Virus record (IMG/VR): IMGVR_UViG_3300046534_001254 | Span: 1-39,618 of that record | Strand: one strand, 5' to 3' | DNA: 39,618 bases | From: a virus | In this document: positions 9,250 through 19,115 of the stretch, in pieces | How positions within the stretch are numbered: position 1 is the first letter of the stretch | Layout: the number at the start of each line of letters is the position of its first letter | Translations under genes and position numbers: made by a program | Notes under the pieces: generated by a model | The model's database searches: none | The model's input: only the letters and a program-made list of their open reading frames with translations | What the model was told of the DNA's origin: nothing

Positions 9250-10362
9250 TTAGTATTCGATTGTTAGCGTCGAGCCAACGACTGTTAAAGTCTTTTGAAG
9301 CTCTACTGGTTCGTACGTACCTTCGTAATGCCCAGAGACAGGGTACTTCCACAGCTTTACCGATTCGTTGGTAATAGTAGCAGCGTCAATCGCGTCCGTG
9401 AAGACAACAGAAATGATTCTGTTATTCACATCGACGTTGTAACTAGCATGCAGGGGAAACATTTCTGCGATAGCGAAAGCGATATTGTTATTACTAGGCA
9501 ACGCAAACGTGGGGGGAGAGCTACTAGCAGGAGTGCTTGGACTTGCAGGTGCAGTAGTGTAGGTCCCATCATTGGTAGAAAAGGACAGAACAGTGTTCGT
9601 GGCAAGTCTTTCAATCGGAGACAGCCCAAACTCGTAAGCGTCTCCAACTATAAAGCCACTACCTGTGAACCTAATCTTAGACCCCTCATCTACAGACCTG
9701 AATCTGGGGCTAGTTATATTACCCGGAATTGCAGCTCCTTCCCCTTCAGACTCATACCACCATTTGTACTTAGCAACCCCAATGTCGCCATCCTTAGTTA
9801 TCTTGACATGGATTATATCAGCAGTGACACCAGTCCAGGTACCAGTAGCAAGTACGGCTCCTAAGCCGGTATTGCCAACATCAGCAACAACATCAAATAC
9901 TGTACGGGAGCTAATGCCAGTATCTTGTGAATCAGGATCACCAACGATATGCCACTGGTACACCAAATCTTTACTCAACTGAGGACTGCAATCAGGGTCA
10001 ACAGTAATCTTGGCCACATGGCCTACGTTAGCTGCAAGCTCATCAGCTGCAGTAAGTAGCAGCCCAGGGTCAACCTCTGTAGTAGTACCCAGCGTATAGT
10101 ACGCTAATTCAATGAGAACAGGTACGACTCCCTTGAATCCGGGAGAAGTCAGGTAGTACGGATTATTGCCAGTCTGCTGGTCAATCCATATAGCGGAGTC
10201 GGGACCCGAAGTAATATCCGAATCATTACCGTAAAGAACAATAGAGTCCTTAACCGTAAGAACGTCTACTCCTGTATCAAAGTAAACTAAAAGCGTAGCT
10301 CCCACAGGGATACCGACATCGCTGTCAGCTGGGTAGGTAGATACTACTACTGGAATAGCCAT
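9250..10362 (-). CDS. Ig-like (Big_5/SbsA-type) virion protein
   Basis: The 370-aa product opens with a strand pattern typical of bacterial Big_5/SbsA Ig-like domains (a YPAD turn near residues 10-13, then VGIPVGATLLVYFD and a VKDSIVLYG strand). A second similar domain lies at the C-terminus (about residues 295-370, with VVFTDAIDAATI). The middle is beta-rich. A good AGGAG site precedes the ATG, which overlaps the end of the 87-aa gene. Such proteins decorate capsids, necks or whiskers and may bind host surface sugars. The domain reading is from strand pattern only. Confidence 0.6.
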   Translation of the reverse strand: MAIPVVVSTYPADSDVGIPVGATLLVYFDTGVDVLTVKDSIVLYGNDSDITSGPDSAIWIDQQTGNNPYYLTSPGFKGVVPVLIELAYYTLGTTTEVDPGLLLTAADELAANVGHVAKITVDPDCSPQLSKDLVYQWHIVGDPDSQDTGISSRTVFDVVADVGNTGLGAVLATGTWTGVTADIIHVKITKDGDIGVAKYKWWYESEGEGAAIPGNITSPRFRSVDEGSKIRFTGSGFIVGDAYEFGLSPIERLATNTVLSFSTNDGTYTTAPASPSTPASSSPPTFALPSNNNIAFAIAEMFPLHASYNVDVNNRIISVVFTDAIDAATITNESVKLWKYPVSGHYEGTYEPVELQKTLTVVGSTLTIEY

Positions 10363-10625
10363 TATTTCTCCTGTTCGGAAAGTCCATGTTTGATTCTAAC
10401 TTCAACAGAAGCCTTCTTTAATTTAACAGGGCTCTCGGGAGCTGACTCAACAGCCTCTACACCTTCCAGTGAGCCATTCTCATGCACGACGATTGTATGA
10501 GCTTCTATCTCTTCATCAAAAACAGCCTTATCTAGCTGTGTAATGTCGTCGAGGTTCAACACCCCTTCATCAAAACTAATAAGCAAATCTAATTCTGGTA
10601 AGCGTTTTTTAAACCAATTGTCCAT
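10362..10625 (-). CDS. Small protein after major capsid gene, unknown
   Basis: The 87-aa acidic protein is not recognised. It has a short helical N-terminus (WFKKRLPELDLL), a central acidic stretch and a Lys-rich end. It is the first gene after the capsid terminator and has a GGAGACAGT ribosome site. A GTAAGT-TGACTTAC-type inverted repeat lies about 25 bases upstream, so it may have its own control. It could be a minor head or joining protein. Confidence 0.5.
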   Translation of the reverse strand: MDNWFKKRLPELDLLISFDEGVLNLDDITQLDKAVFDEEIEAHTIVVHENGSLEGVEAVESAPESPVKLKKASVEVRIKHGLSEQEK

Positions 10626-10671
10626 ACTGTCTCCATCTTAAACGAAAGTAAGTTGACTTACCAGTTAAACA

Positions 10672-10698
10672 CAAAAGGGAGCCCCAAAAGAGGCTCCC
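10672..10698 (-). terminator. Intrinsic terminator after the major capsid gene
   Basis: On the minus strand GGGAGCC (10698-10692) pairs perfectly with GGCTCCC (10683-10677) across an 8-base loop and is followed by TTTTGTG. It lies 25 bases after the capsid stop codon, so it would boost capsid RNA over downstream connector and tail genes. Confidence 0.8.
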
Positions 10699-10722
10699 TC
10701 GTGAACTCTTAAATTACTTGAC

Positions 10723-12027
10723 TTAGAGTACTGACGCGGTTGGCGAAATCTCAGCGTCAATGTTCAGACTCATGTTACTGATAACACCGTCGAACCAGTT
10801 GCGTGCAAGCTTCACGTTCTTGAATACGCCAACGCCTTGTCCTTCGTGTGCTACGGCAAAGCCATAACGTTCGAGGAACTTAACCTTGACCGAGTCAACT
10901 GCTTCATCACGCCATTCGACCTGACGAACTGCTTCGTCTTCTAGGTAGAAGCCGACATTACCAGAGCTAAGCAGGTAAATGTCGCCGAGCTGACTAGCAG
11001 CATCGAAAGGAACAAGCGGGGAGACTTCAATGCGGAACGGGAACGGGAAGTAGCTAGGAAGGTTAGGCGCGGCAGTCATACCGTGCTCACGACCAGCAAT
11101 TCCCGTAGCGGCTCCACCAGCAGGACTGTTAGCGGCAGTAATCTTGTTACCAAGACTTGGGCCACGCGATCCCATTGAGCCGTTAGACCATGGGTCCATC
11201 GGTCCAGCAGTGCCAGAGCTGCGGTTAAAGTACGTGCTACCAGCACCACTTAGAACCATGCCGCGAAGCAGTGGGTCCTGAATGAACAGATAGAAGAACT
11301 GTGGGTTCATCAGAAGAACGTCGGGGTTAAACCCTTCCTCATCCATATGGGCCATGCCCTTGAAGAGGTCGTCCATCGTCAGTGAACCATTAGCAGAGCC
11401 GTCAATTCCACGTCCAGTGCAAACACCAAACATCGAAGTCGTAGGACTCGCGTTGTTAAACAACTCGGTACCAAGTGTGCGAAGGAATGCCACTGCCTTT
11501 TGCTCTTTGTGACGAACAAGCGCCTTACCCATAGAGCGAAGGTTTAGTGCCATGATATCCCAAGTGCTGTATCGCAGAGCTTCATCAGTGAAGGAAACGG
11601 CAATACCGCTCTTTCCGATCCAAGCCGTCTGCAACGCGCCACCAATCTGGAACATCACTTCAGGATAGGTACCATGCTCAGGAATATCGGCAGCAACAAC
11701 TGCTCCCATAGCGCCAGCAAGTACTTGCGTCTGTAGACCCTTAGCAGCGACCCGATTAAACAAACCAGTGATGATCATCATCGGTTCTACAGGTTCGCGG
11801 ATTAGGATTTCCATAGACGATTGAAGTAGCGGACGAATTTCTGAAGTCGCGACAGCATCCTTTTGGCCAGGCTTTAGATAAGCCTGGTAGAGGTCTGCCC
11901 ACTCCATGTTAATTCCGTCTTCCTGATTTTGCCCTTTGTTCAAAAACAGGTCGGCCATGTATCGGGTTGCAGCAACCTCTTCCGTAGGAAGAGGTACGCT
12001 ATTACCGTCTCGTAGCTGAAGATTCAT
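10723..12027 (-). CDS. Major capsid protein (HK97-fold type)
   Basis: The 434-aa product has a helical N-terminal arm, an E-loop-like Gly/Ala region, and a segment with VSFTDEALRYSTWDIMALNL followed by a long basic helix at about residues 150-190, as in capsid proteins of large Gram-positive myophages. Several Gly/Ser-rich loops follow at about residues 265-320. It follows the protease-scaffold and a capsid-associated gene, has an AAGGAG ribosome site, and is the only structural gene here with a strong terminator, consistent with a very abundant product. Confidence 0.85.
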   Translation of the reverse strand: MNLQLRDGNSVPLPTEEVAATRYMADLFLNKGQNQEDGINMEWADLYQAYLKPGQKDAVATSEIRPLLQSSMEILIREPVEPMMIITGLFNRVAAKGLQTQVLAGAMGAVVAADIPEHGTYPEVMFQIGGALQTAWIGKSGIAVSFTDEALRYSTWDIMALNLRSMGKALVRHKEQKAVAFLRTLGTELFNNASPTTSMFGVCTGRGIDGSANGSLTMDDLFKGMAHMDEEGFNPDVLLMNPQFFYLFIQDPLLRGMVLSGAGSTYFNRSSGTAGPMDPWSNGSMGSRGPSLGNKITAANSPAGGAATGIAGREHGMTAAPNLPSYFPFPFRIEVSPLVPFDAASQLGDIYLLSSGNVGFYLEDEAVRQVEWRDEAVDSVKVKFLERYGFAVAHEGQGVGVFKNVKLARNWFDGVISNMSLNIDAEISPTASVL

Positions 12028-12044
12028 TTGTATTCTCCTTTAAA

Positions 12045-13391
12045 TTAGATACGAACCGTAATAACGGCAAGTTGGTCTGCGACATTTTCGCCAGACAAGG
12101 TAATCTTATCCGAGAAGCCACGGGTTGCGCTACCTGGCATCTTGCCAGTAGCAGACATCTCGTCGAGGTCAAAGGCTGTCTTGACTAGTTCAAGCAAGTC
12201 CTTGGGCTCGGAGGTAAGAGCATGTAGGCGTCCAAGCGAACGAACATTCGTTAAGCCCAGTGCATCATTGGCACTACCCATGATGCAGAAATTACTGTGG
12301 ACATCGTAACTGACGTAATTGCCAGGAACGCCACTGCCAGTAAAGTGGATGTAACGGTCACTTGCAGCAGATGCGGAAGCACTGTAGTAAAAGTAAGTGA
12401 AAACTGGGTCGCTATCGTCTGTTACCAAGGTTGCCCAGGTTGCAGAGTGAATAAACAGAACACCGAACGCAGCGTCTAGATACCAGTCGCCTTCAGCAGC
12501 GATATCAGAGTAATGCGACTTACGTGAAACCAAGACGCCAGCAATACTAGAAGTAATTGCAGTGCGTTCTGTAACGCCAGCTAAATTTTGCTTAGTCAGA
12601 GGAATTGCTACCAGAGTATCAGTGGCGATTACATCGCTGTAACGGGTCCACGTAGCGATACCAGTTGCATTAACTGGAGTCAGAGCAGTAGGGCGTGCAC
12701 CACTAGTAACAGAGGTAGCTAGTGCGAGATCCGACACATCAAGAGCAACTTCAGTCTGAACAGCATCATGAGTCATGTGTGGGACTTCGGCCTGGATTTC
12801 AGTCAAGAACTGAATGTGAGCTTGCTTGCTGTAGTTCATGAACCACTGGTCGCCTTCTTCAGGAAGTCCCGACCAGACATGTACATCATAAGCTGCGACA
12901 CCAATCGCTTCACTAATAAAGGCAGCAACAACGGCGTTTTCATCGGTAACGTTGGTGGTACCAGTAGCCGCTACAGTCAAACCACGGACTAGGCCACGGT
13001 TAACTAGTGCTTGAGCAAGCGCGGTAGCACTGTAACTAACTGCGGCCGAAACACGCTGACCAGTCGTAAGGTCGTAAACGCCCCAGTCAACATCAGTCTG
13101 AGTGTAGCTAAGAACCACATCGGCTTCATTTTCGCTAGTAAACGCTTTGCGAAGACCAGCAGGTACGATTTTGCCTTGTGCATCCATGGCAACTACTTTG
13201 CCACTGGAAATAACGTAGGCGTCGGGGCCAGCGTTCATGTTGGTTTTAGTGAACTGGACTGGTAGCCAGTTGGCTGGTCTCCACTCACCATGAGGAACTC
13301 GTGCTAGGTCTTGTACACGCCAGTTAGGCGTAATGCTACCGAAGACATCATTACGAGTGTTGAAAGTAGACTGTGTCCGATTTGCAGGCAT
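12045..13391 (-). CDS. Capsid-associated virion protein (probable decoration protein)
   Basis: The 448-aa soluble product is rich in Thr, Ser, Ala and Val with predicted beta structure and no catalytic motif. It begins with an NTRNDVFGSITPNWRV segment and contains repeated short beta stretches. It sits between the protease-scaffold and the major capsid gene and starts at 13391 after an AAGGAG site, overlapping the upstream stop. Large phages often carry a head vertex or decoration protein here. I do not recognise the family with certainty. Confidence 0.5.
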   Translation of the reverse strand: MPANRTQSTFNTRNDVFGSITPNWRVQDLARVPHGEWRPANWLPVQFTKTNMNAGPDAYVISSGKVVAMDAQGKIVPAGLRKAFTSENEADVVLSYTQTDVDWGVYDLTTGQRVSAAVSYSATALAQALVNRGLVRGLTVAATGTTNVTDENAVVAAFISEAIGVAAYDVHVWSGLPEEGDQWFMNYSKQAHIQFLTEIQAEVPHMTHDAVQTEVALDVSDLALATSVTSGARPTALTPVNATGIATWTRYSDVIATDTLVAIPLTKQNLAGVTERTAITSSIAGVLVSRKSHYSDIAAEGDWYLDAAFGVLFIHSATWATLVTDDSDPVFTYFYYSASASAASDRYIHFTGSGVPGNYVSYDVHSNFCIMGSANDALGLTNVRSLGRLHALTSEPKDLLELVKTAFDLDEMSATGKMPGSATRGFSDKITLSGENVADQLAVITVRI

Positions 13392-15055
13392 TAGTCGTTC
13401 TCCTTAAGAAATTTAGTGATATCGAATTTATTCGATAGATGACCCTTGGCAATCTTGCGATTGACATACAGGTTAGCCTGCGATGCGCCATCAATTGTCA
13501 GAATGTGATTGTACCGATCAACGATTGATTGCTCATAGGTGCCAAGCTTATCTCTCTTGCCATCTTGGCTAGAAGTGATGCTTTGGTCTTCGAGCGGGCC
13601 ATTGGCCTCAATCTTTGATTTGTCAATTGAACTGTCTACATTGTCAACCGTAACTTCTACTTTGTCAAGCTCTGCGACCTTATTTTTAAGTTCGGCTAAA
13701 GCTTCGCGAAGTGATCCAATCTGATTCAAAGACTCAGCGTAATCACGACGTAGAGTCACAAGCTCATCTACGGCTTCGAACGAGAAAGTAGAGAGGGCAT
13801 CTGTAAACGCAGTTTGAGTTGCTTCATCAAAAGTAGATGTTGCAATTAGCTCTTCTGCGGCAGAAAGGTAGGCTGCGTTTGCGACAGGAAATACTCGTTC
13901 TGGACCAGCAAACGAAGAGTCTTCTAGAGTACTCTCGTCAACGCGTCCATCACCAAGCTTGCCAAACAGTGCGAACTCTAGAAGTTGCCATGGAAGCACA
14001 AGTGCATCCGTAACTACAACTTCAGGAACTACAACCTCAACTTCAGGTACAACTACGTCTTCGACAATAGCGGCATCTTCAACCTTAGCTAGTGATTCCT
14101 TCTTAAACTCTGCAAGCTTATCTTCAAGCTTTTGATCAATCACTGCGCTTAATTGCGCAATCAATTCATCAGTATTCAGAGCGGCCGGTACTGTGGTATC
14201 CTTCGCACCTTTATCTTCAACATGCATCTTAGGAACTCCTATGTTGATGTGTGCATCGGTAATAAAAATAGTCGATGTATCTTGTTTGAAGGCATCGGCA
14301 TTGTTGACTACATGAGCCCACGGTGCAGAGTCACCAAAAGAGATTCCTTCGACTTGACTAGTTTTGTTTGCGGGCATATTTACGACACTGGCTTCTGCCC
14401 CGTTAAAGGCTCCAGTGATAAATACTGCGGGTTTGCCATCATGCATCTCGCCAGGAATGTGTTCACAGAAATCATCCTGTGCCCAATCTGATCCACAAAG
14501 ACCACAAGCATAGCGGTCCGTATGGGACCCGGCAGAAAATGTTAGATAGGTTCCATTCAGGAACTTCTCAACGGCGCCTTCGTCTAAAATACGGGCCTGT
14601 GCCTTGAGGGCACCTAGTCCGGGCCAAGCACTGTCCGTTAACAGGTTGCGCTTAAGAAGGCTTTTATAGATCTTTTCAGGATCGTTCATATCTATAAGAG
14701 ATTTGAAGTTCATGAAGTCTTGAGCATTCTTAAAGAAAGCCATTGCTTCATTGTCTAACGATACCCAATCGACCTTATTAAAGCGTCCTATTGGATCCTC
14801 ATTAGCATCGTGGTTGCGCAGAATAGGTAAGTCAAACGGGTTCGTCCAGCTGTCTACTCCGGCCTTCTGGCCATGAGGTGTGTAGATTCGGTTGTTGGTA
14901 CGACGGGCACTGGAGCTAAGTAGAAAGTCTACGTTAAGCCCTCGTCCGCTATCGCGACCCATCACTGAGTCCATCAGTTTAAACTTTTCAGACCTTTTGA
15001 GATCCGTTAAGGACTTGTCCGGACGAACTTCAAATATATCGTTTAGTTTAAGCAT
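13391..15055 (-). CDS. Prohead protease fused to scaffold
   Basis: Residues about 35-235 look like a phage prohead serine protease: an RTNNRIYTPHG segment, LRNHD (candidate catalytic His82), YLTFSAGS (candidate Ser174), and EASVVNMPAN near 221-230, a typical element closing this fold. Between them C184, C187, C197 and H199 form a possible zinc site. Residues about 290-554 are acidic, helical and coiled-coil-like, as in scaffold cores. The protease would cleave the scaffold and capsid during maturation. The start at 15055 follows GGAG and overlaps the end of portal. Confidence 0.75.
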   Translation of the reverse strand: MLKLNDIFEVRPDKSLTDLKRSEKFKLMDSVMGRDSGRGLNVDFLLSSSARRTNNRIYTPHGQKAGVDSWTNPFDLPILRNHDANEDPIGRFNKVDWVSLDNEAMAFFKNAQDFMNFKSLIDMNDPEKIYKSLLKRNLLTDSAWPGLGALKAQARILDEGAVEKFLNGTYLTFSAGSHTDRYACGLCGSDWAQDDFCEHIPGEMHDGKPAVFITGAFNGAEASVVNMPANKTSQVEGISFGDSAPWAHVVNNADAFKQDTSTIFITDAHINIGVPKMHVEDKGAKDTTVPAALNTDELIAQLSAVIDQKLEDKLAEFKKESLAKVEDAAIVEDVVVPEVEVVVPEVVVTDALVLPWQLLEFALFGKLGDGRVDESTLEDSSFAGPERVFPVANAAYLSAAEELIATSTFDEATQTAFTDALSTFSFEAVDELVTLRRDYAESLNQIGSLREALAELKNKVAELDKVEVTVDNVDSSIDKSKIEANGPLEDQSITSSQDGKRDKLGTYEQSIVDRYNHILTIDGASQANLYVNRKIAKGHLSNKFDITKFLKEND

Positions 15056-16817
15056 TAGATTCTCCGAGTCTCCAAGATAGATTATACACTACAGACTCCA
15101 AAGTTACACCAAAGTCAGACAACTCATTATAACGTTTCTCAACGAGTTGCTTCCATGCCAAGATACTAGCAGCAGATACTTCTTCATCGCAAGCCACGAC
15201 AAATGTATTATTTAAAATGCGTACGCTCGCATCATTAGTTGTCTTAGCAGAAGCTCTCTTGCCATGCTGATTAGCAGGTTGAGCCTTGTTGGCAGAAGCC
15301 GCCTTGCTACCGGAAGAACCGTTCGTTCCAGAAGCGGAAGAAGCAGTTTTTGCAGCAGCAGCCTTAGCCTGCGCTTCGGTAAAAGCTTTTTCTTTATTAA
15401 CTGCCTCTGGTGTAATATTTGAAGCAGATAAGCCGGCAAGTGTTTCGCCGGCCGCAGAGCCTGGAGACACTCCACCAATAAGAGCTATCGGTTCAGCGAA
15501 CATCTTATTGAATGTTCTATCCATGTTTGCCTCTTCCCAAGGAGCGTAACCCAAGTCAGACATAGTATCGTCTAGCGTACGGAGGTTGGCGTGCCACATC
15601 TGGATAGCTTGATTCTGGTCAGCTCGCCTCTCCTCTTTATCTACTACTCCGAACCGGATATGAACTGCCTGCTCATCATCTAGTGGATCGTAACCGCCCT
15701 CTAATAGAAGCTCATTGAACAAGTAGAACTCAATAAAGCGCTTTACAACAACTCCAACAGCTTCGATGTCCATGAGCATCCCTTTAGAAAGGGTGCTCGC
15801 TGTGCTTCTGTTGGCGCTATCGCCTTCCCCCATATCAATAGCAGATGCTCCAATAGCAGCAAGTGCGCGACTCTTAAAGTAATTTAGGTAAAAATCTATG
15901 CGCAAAGCACGACCTTCACTACCGACAGCAGTGATTTCATGACGATGGTCAGAGACATAAACTCCACCAGCTGGCATGTATTCGACAGTACGCTTAACGA
16001 CGTCAGTCTCTTTAACCCCGTCCGGACTTACTCTTTCAGGCATACCATCGGTGCCTACCTTGTAATGGAACATTGGAAACAAGTTAGCTTCAATCAGGTC
16101 TTCCACGTTTTCTTCGATACGACGTAGCAAAGCGATGTCATCTAGGGCTGGAAGCAACTCAGGAGTACCTACGCTAAAGCCAGGCTTACGGTTAGTGTAG
16201 AAGTGAATCAAATCCCGTGGGAAATACTCTTTAGTCTCTCCACCCGGCATAGATTGCTGGACCTTCTTGAGCGAACCATTAGATCTACTTCGAAACTCCA
16301 GTGTCTCGAAAGGCAAAACAAACAACCCTGCAATAGGTTGGACTTCTTGGCCAAACCTCTTATAAGGATTGCCACTTGAGCGATCCTTGTTACGAACCTT
16401 GTGAACCATACAGTTATTGTATCGAGCAACATCCATAAAAACAGTAGTTACCAGCTCATCCCAGAGCCGTTCTGTAGCCCACTCAAACTCTTTAATCCGA
16501 CGCTTAATGTACTTAACTGTTTCCTTGTTCGGGCCAACAATGTCATGACCTGCTACGACTGTGCGATTAACCTTCTTTCGATGGGCACGCATCATGTACG
16601 AGTCACTATCTATCGCAATAGACAGCTCGTCAAAGTCATATTCAGGACGATGCCACCGGTCTCTATACCGGTGGGTATAAGCAATTTTCTTATCACGTAC
16701 CTTTAGAATGCCAGCTGGAACCATTTGCTTCTTTGCAAGTGCAGCCGCAGCATCATGCTCGGAAGCCGTACGCAAATTACGCATATCGATCAGTTCATGA
16801 ATTAACTCTGGTCTCAT
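15048..16817 (-). CDS. Portal protein
   Basis: The 589-aa product shows the portal pattern: a basic N-terminal region, a clip/stem-like section with PFETLEFRS near 172-180, a PRDLIHFYTNRK segment, a GTPELLPALDDIALLRRIEENVEDLI helix region (about 216-242), and a C-terminal Ala/Ser-rich tail of about 90 residues. It lies between terminase and protease, as usual. A strong AAGGAG site precedes the ATG, which overlaps the upstream stop as ATGA. Portal forms the dodecameric DNA channel at one capsid vertex. Confidence 0.85.
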   Translation of the reverse strand: MRPELIHELIDMRNLRTASEHDAAAALAKKQMVPAGILKVRDKKIAYTHRYRDRWHRPEYDFDELSIAIDSDSYMMRAHRKKVNRTVVAGHDIVGPNKETVKYIKRRIKEFEWATERLWDELVTTVFMDVARYNNCMVHKVRNKDRSSGNPYKRFGQEVQPIAGLFVLPFETLEFRSRSNGSLKKVQQSMPGGETKEYFPRDLIHFYTNRKPGFSVGTPELLPALDDIALLRRIEENVEDLIEANLFPMFHYKVGTDGMPERVSPDGVKETDVVKRTVEYMPAGGVYVSDHRHEITAVGSEGRALRIDFYLNYFKSRALAAIGASAIDMGEGDSANRSTASTLSKGMLMDIEAVGVVVKRFIEFYLFNELLLEGGYDPLDDEQAVHIRFGVVDKEERRADQNQAIQMWHANLRTLDDTMSDLGYAPWEEANMDRTFNKMFAEPIALIGGVSPGSAAGETLAGLSASNITPEAVNKEKAFTEAQAKAAAAKTASSASGTNGSSGSKAASANKAQPANQHGKRASAKTTNDASVRILNNTFVVACDEEVSAASILAWKQLVEKRYNELSDFGVTLESVVYNLSWRLGESNA

Positions 16818-18385
16818 GTAGTAGCTCCTTTCAATTCACTAATCCATTTACGCAACATATCACTTTGTACATTGTCATCGTCGTAGCAGGTTCGTATGCG
16901 TCCGACTCTCTCTGGACCAGAGTATAGCGCAATTGCATTCTCTTCGGAAAGCATACCTATAGTACGGCTAGTAGAGCGATCGAGCAGTGGTCTAATTTCG
17001 TCAGGGTTTTCCTGGATAAGTTGACACCAATCAGAAACATTAGGGTTGGTGCGGCGCAGACGAAGAGCGGTGAGTATGAGGGAAATCATATCGTAAATGA
17101 ATACAATTAAGCCAAGGTTCCCAAGCTGAACCGTCAGCCCATTAGAAGTAAGACTTTGAACGCTAGCAATAGAAGATTGTATTTTACCATCTAGGTCCTG
17201 AATCCAACGCTTGGCATCCGCCATTGCAAGCGTTAGTTTGGGTGTCCAATCAGCAAACAAGAAGCTTGGATCCTTCATTGCATCTGGGAGGCTAGTGTTG
17301 ATATCAAGCTGGTAGCCAGTATTCAGGGAGAAATTAGAAGTCTTTGGTTCTGATATTCTGCGGTCTCTAGTGTTAATGCGGCCATCTTCTGCCGAAATAT
17401 CTCGAAAGTTAACGTATGCCTCAAACCTTTCATTATCTATCGGGGCAACCTCTAAGCCAGGTGTACCATCCTCAATGGTTTGGGCAACCCCAGCAACCTG
17501 TACAGCTCTCTCTTCAAACCGTCGCGCAATCTGCACAGGCTCCTTAAGTGCGTTTCCGAGTCCTAGCTGAAATTGATGTACTGTGTTTAGAGCACCTATT
17601 GCACAGTCTAACGGAGCTTGGATAACACCGGAGATCATTTGGATAAAGCTATTAATTCCATCAAGAATAACCTTGAGTAAAGGCCCTACGATTGCAGTCC
17701 AATCTAATCTGATCTCCAACGCAAAGGTTAGATACTTACGCAGTAATAACTTCAGTCCCATCAACATGCCTACGATGTCTGGAATACACAGGAAGTCTAT
17801 ACCGTTCATCATGTTGCACAAATCATCGATCAAACCAAAGGGATTAATCTGTGCATTAAAAGACCCGATAGAGGCTTCAATATCATCCATTAGGCCCTCA
17901 ATGGGGCCTAGCAAGTTTGTAGGTTGCAGCTGCCAGGAGAACTCAGTACGTCCCTCGCAACCTAGACAGTTTGTTAACCACTCGGAAGCATTGGCACTGA
18001 ACTCTTCACCCAAGGCTTCTCTAAGATCATCATCCAGAGACAAGTCAAAGCCAGCAGATACGCTAACGTCCAACAGGTTGTCACCAGTGTTCTCCACGGT
18101 GATGCTAGCGTGCTCACCGCTAATCAACTGTACGCCCTGTTGTACCTCTGGATCTCCTACAGAGCCAGGGGTGCCAGGATCTCTTTCAGCATCAGGATCT
18201 TCACTGCCCTCAAGAACAATTTCAGTAGATTCCAGTATAGAATCCATAGCCGCAAGAGGGCCATTAGCAGTAGCAAGAAACCCTTGTCGGCTTCCGCTCT
18301 CTAGCGCAGCCTTCTCGTACTGCTCAATGATTAGTCCAAGATGCTCATACAGCATCCTGTCATTGTAATTAATCGCTGTAGCCAT
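16814..18385 (-). CDS. Virion protein of unknown function with hydrophobic helices
   Basis: The 523-aa product is not recognised. It has an acidic low-complexity stretch (about 55-80), a Cys pair in CLGC near 139-142, further Cys residues near 190-200, and hydrophobic helices at about 200-275 and near 425-445. The helices could be amphipathic or membrane-inserting. It is coupled to portal by ATGA and to the upstream gene by TAATG. Position suggests a minor head or ejected protein. Confidence 0.5.
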   Translation of the reverse strand: MATAINYNDRMLYEHLGLIIEQYEKAALESGSRQGFLATANGPLAAMDSILESTEIVLEGSEDPDAERDPGTPGSVGDPEVQQGVQLISGEHASITVENTGDNLLDVSVSAGFDLSLDDDLREALGEEFSANASEWLTNCLGCEGRTEFSWQLQPTNLLGPIEGLMDDIEASIGSFNAQINPFGLIDDLCNMMNGIDFLCIPDIVGMLMGLKLLLRKYLTFALEIRLDWTAIVGPLLKVILDGINSFIQMISGVIQAPLDCAIGALNTVHQFQLGLGNALKEPVQIARRFEERAVQVAGVAQTIEDGTPGLEVAPIDNERFEAYVNFRDISAEDGRINTRDRRISEPKTSNFSLNTGYQLDINTSLPDAMKDPSFLFADWTPKLTLAMADAKRWIQDLDGKIQSSIASVQSLTSNGLTVQLGNLGLIVFIYDMISLILTALRLRRTNPNVSDWCQLIQENPDEIRPLLDRSTSRTIGMLSEENAIALYSGPERVGRIRTCYDDDNVQSDMLRKWISELKGATT

Positions 18386-18684
18386 TAGTCATCCAGATCT
18401 ATTAAGTCTTTGTATCGAGAATCACCTGCTAGATCGTAATCTAGCAACCGCTTGTATTCTCTTGCCTTTTCCAAAGCATTGTGTTTTGACCTAATCGCCA
18501 TAGCAAGCTCTGAGGAGTCTTGGTACCTACCCTCAGACATATCAATCAAGATATCAATTAGGTCTTCGATTGTAACGAAGTCTCGACCAATCTTAGGGAA
18601 TAAGCGTAGATACATTTCCTCCCGCATTTCATCTGCGGCAAATGCATCTTCTCCACCGGAGAGTCTTTTTAGAAAACCAGCCAT
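18385..18684 (-). CDS. Small helical virion-cluster protein, unknown
   Basis: The 99-aa charged, helical protein has no motif I recognise. It is joined on both sides by TAATG or direct overlaps within the terminase-portal interval, so it is probably made together with its neighbours at similar level. It may be a minor head protein or assembly factor. Confidence 0.5.
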   Translation of the reverse strand: MAGFLKRLSGGEDAFAADEMREEMYLRLFPKIGRDFVTIEDLIDILIDMSEGRYQDSSELAMAIRSKHNALEKAREYKRLLDYDLAGDSRYKDLIDLDD

Positions 18685-19115
18685 TATGCCTCTTTGATAT
18701 AGTCTTCAGCTTCACTCTTCTCTAGCCTATGCTTTGCTTCGAGTGCTGCAATATACATCTCATAGGTAATAACATCACTCTTAATGCCAAACGCTTTCTT
18801 TACAGCTTTACGTAATAAGGCTTTTTTGGATACATCGACATTAAAGTTAAAGGAGCCACTTTTAGGACTGGCTTCCTCATCAATTGATTTGCGCAGGATG
18901 CTAATGCCCTTGCGAATCCTTGTAGAACGAGCTAACAAAGCTTGTGCCTTGGCGTGAACGGCCCGAGCTTCGTCCTTGTTCATGTTTGTAGTGCCAACCA
19001 GATCCTCTGTATCTACTTCCGATGCAGGAGTAACCTCTCTAGGCATACCTGTGGGAAGAAACGGATCAGAAGGCGTGAACTGGGGATCAAACGGGTCTTG
19101 GAGGATGCCACTCAT
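18684..19115 (-). CDS. Helical protein of terminase-portal interval, unknown
   Basis: The 143-aa product begins with a Pro-rich, probably disordered 35 residues, then a long basic helical region (ARAVHAKAQALLARSTRIRKGI). It is lysine- and alanine-rich in the C-terminal half, which might bind nucleic acid. It starts in a TAATG overlap with the preceding gene. No family is recognised. Confidence 0.5.
   Translation of the reverse strand: MSGILQDPFDPQFTPSDPFLPTGMPREVTPASEVDTEDLVGTTNMNKDEARAVHAKAQALLARSTRIRKGISILRKSIDEEASPKSGSFNFNVDVSKKALLRKAVKKAFGIKSDVITYEMYIAALEAKHRLEKSEAEDYIKEA

Noticed and set aside
17583-18368. 261-aa plus-strand ORF opposite the 523-aa gene
   Set aside because: It is fully antisense to a gene in a continuous coupled operon; long antisense frames arise from codon bias.
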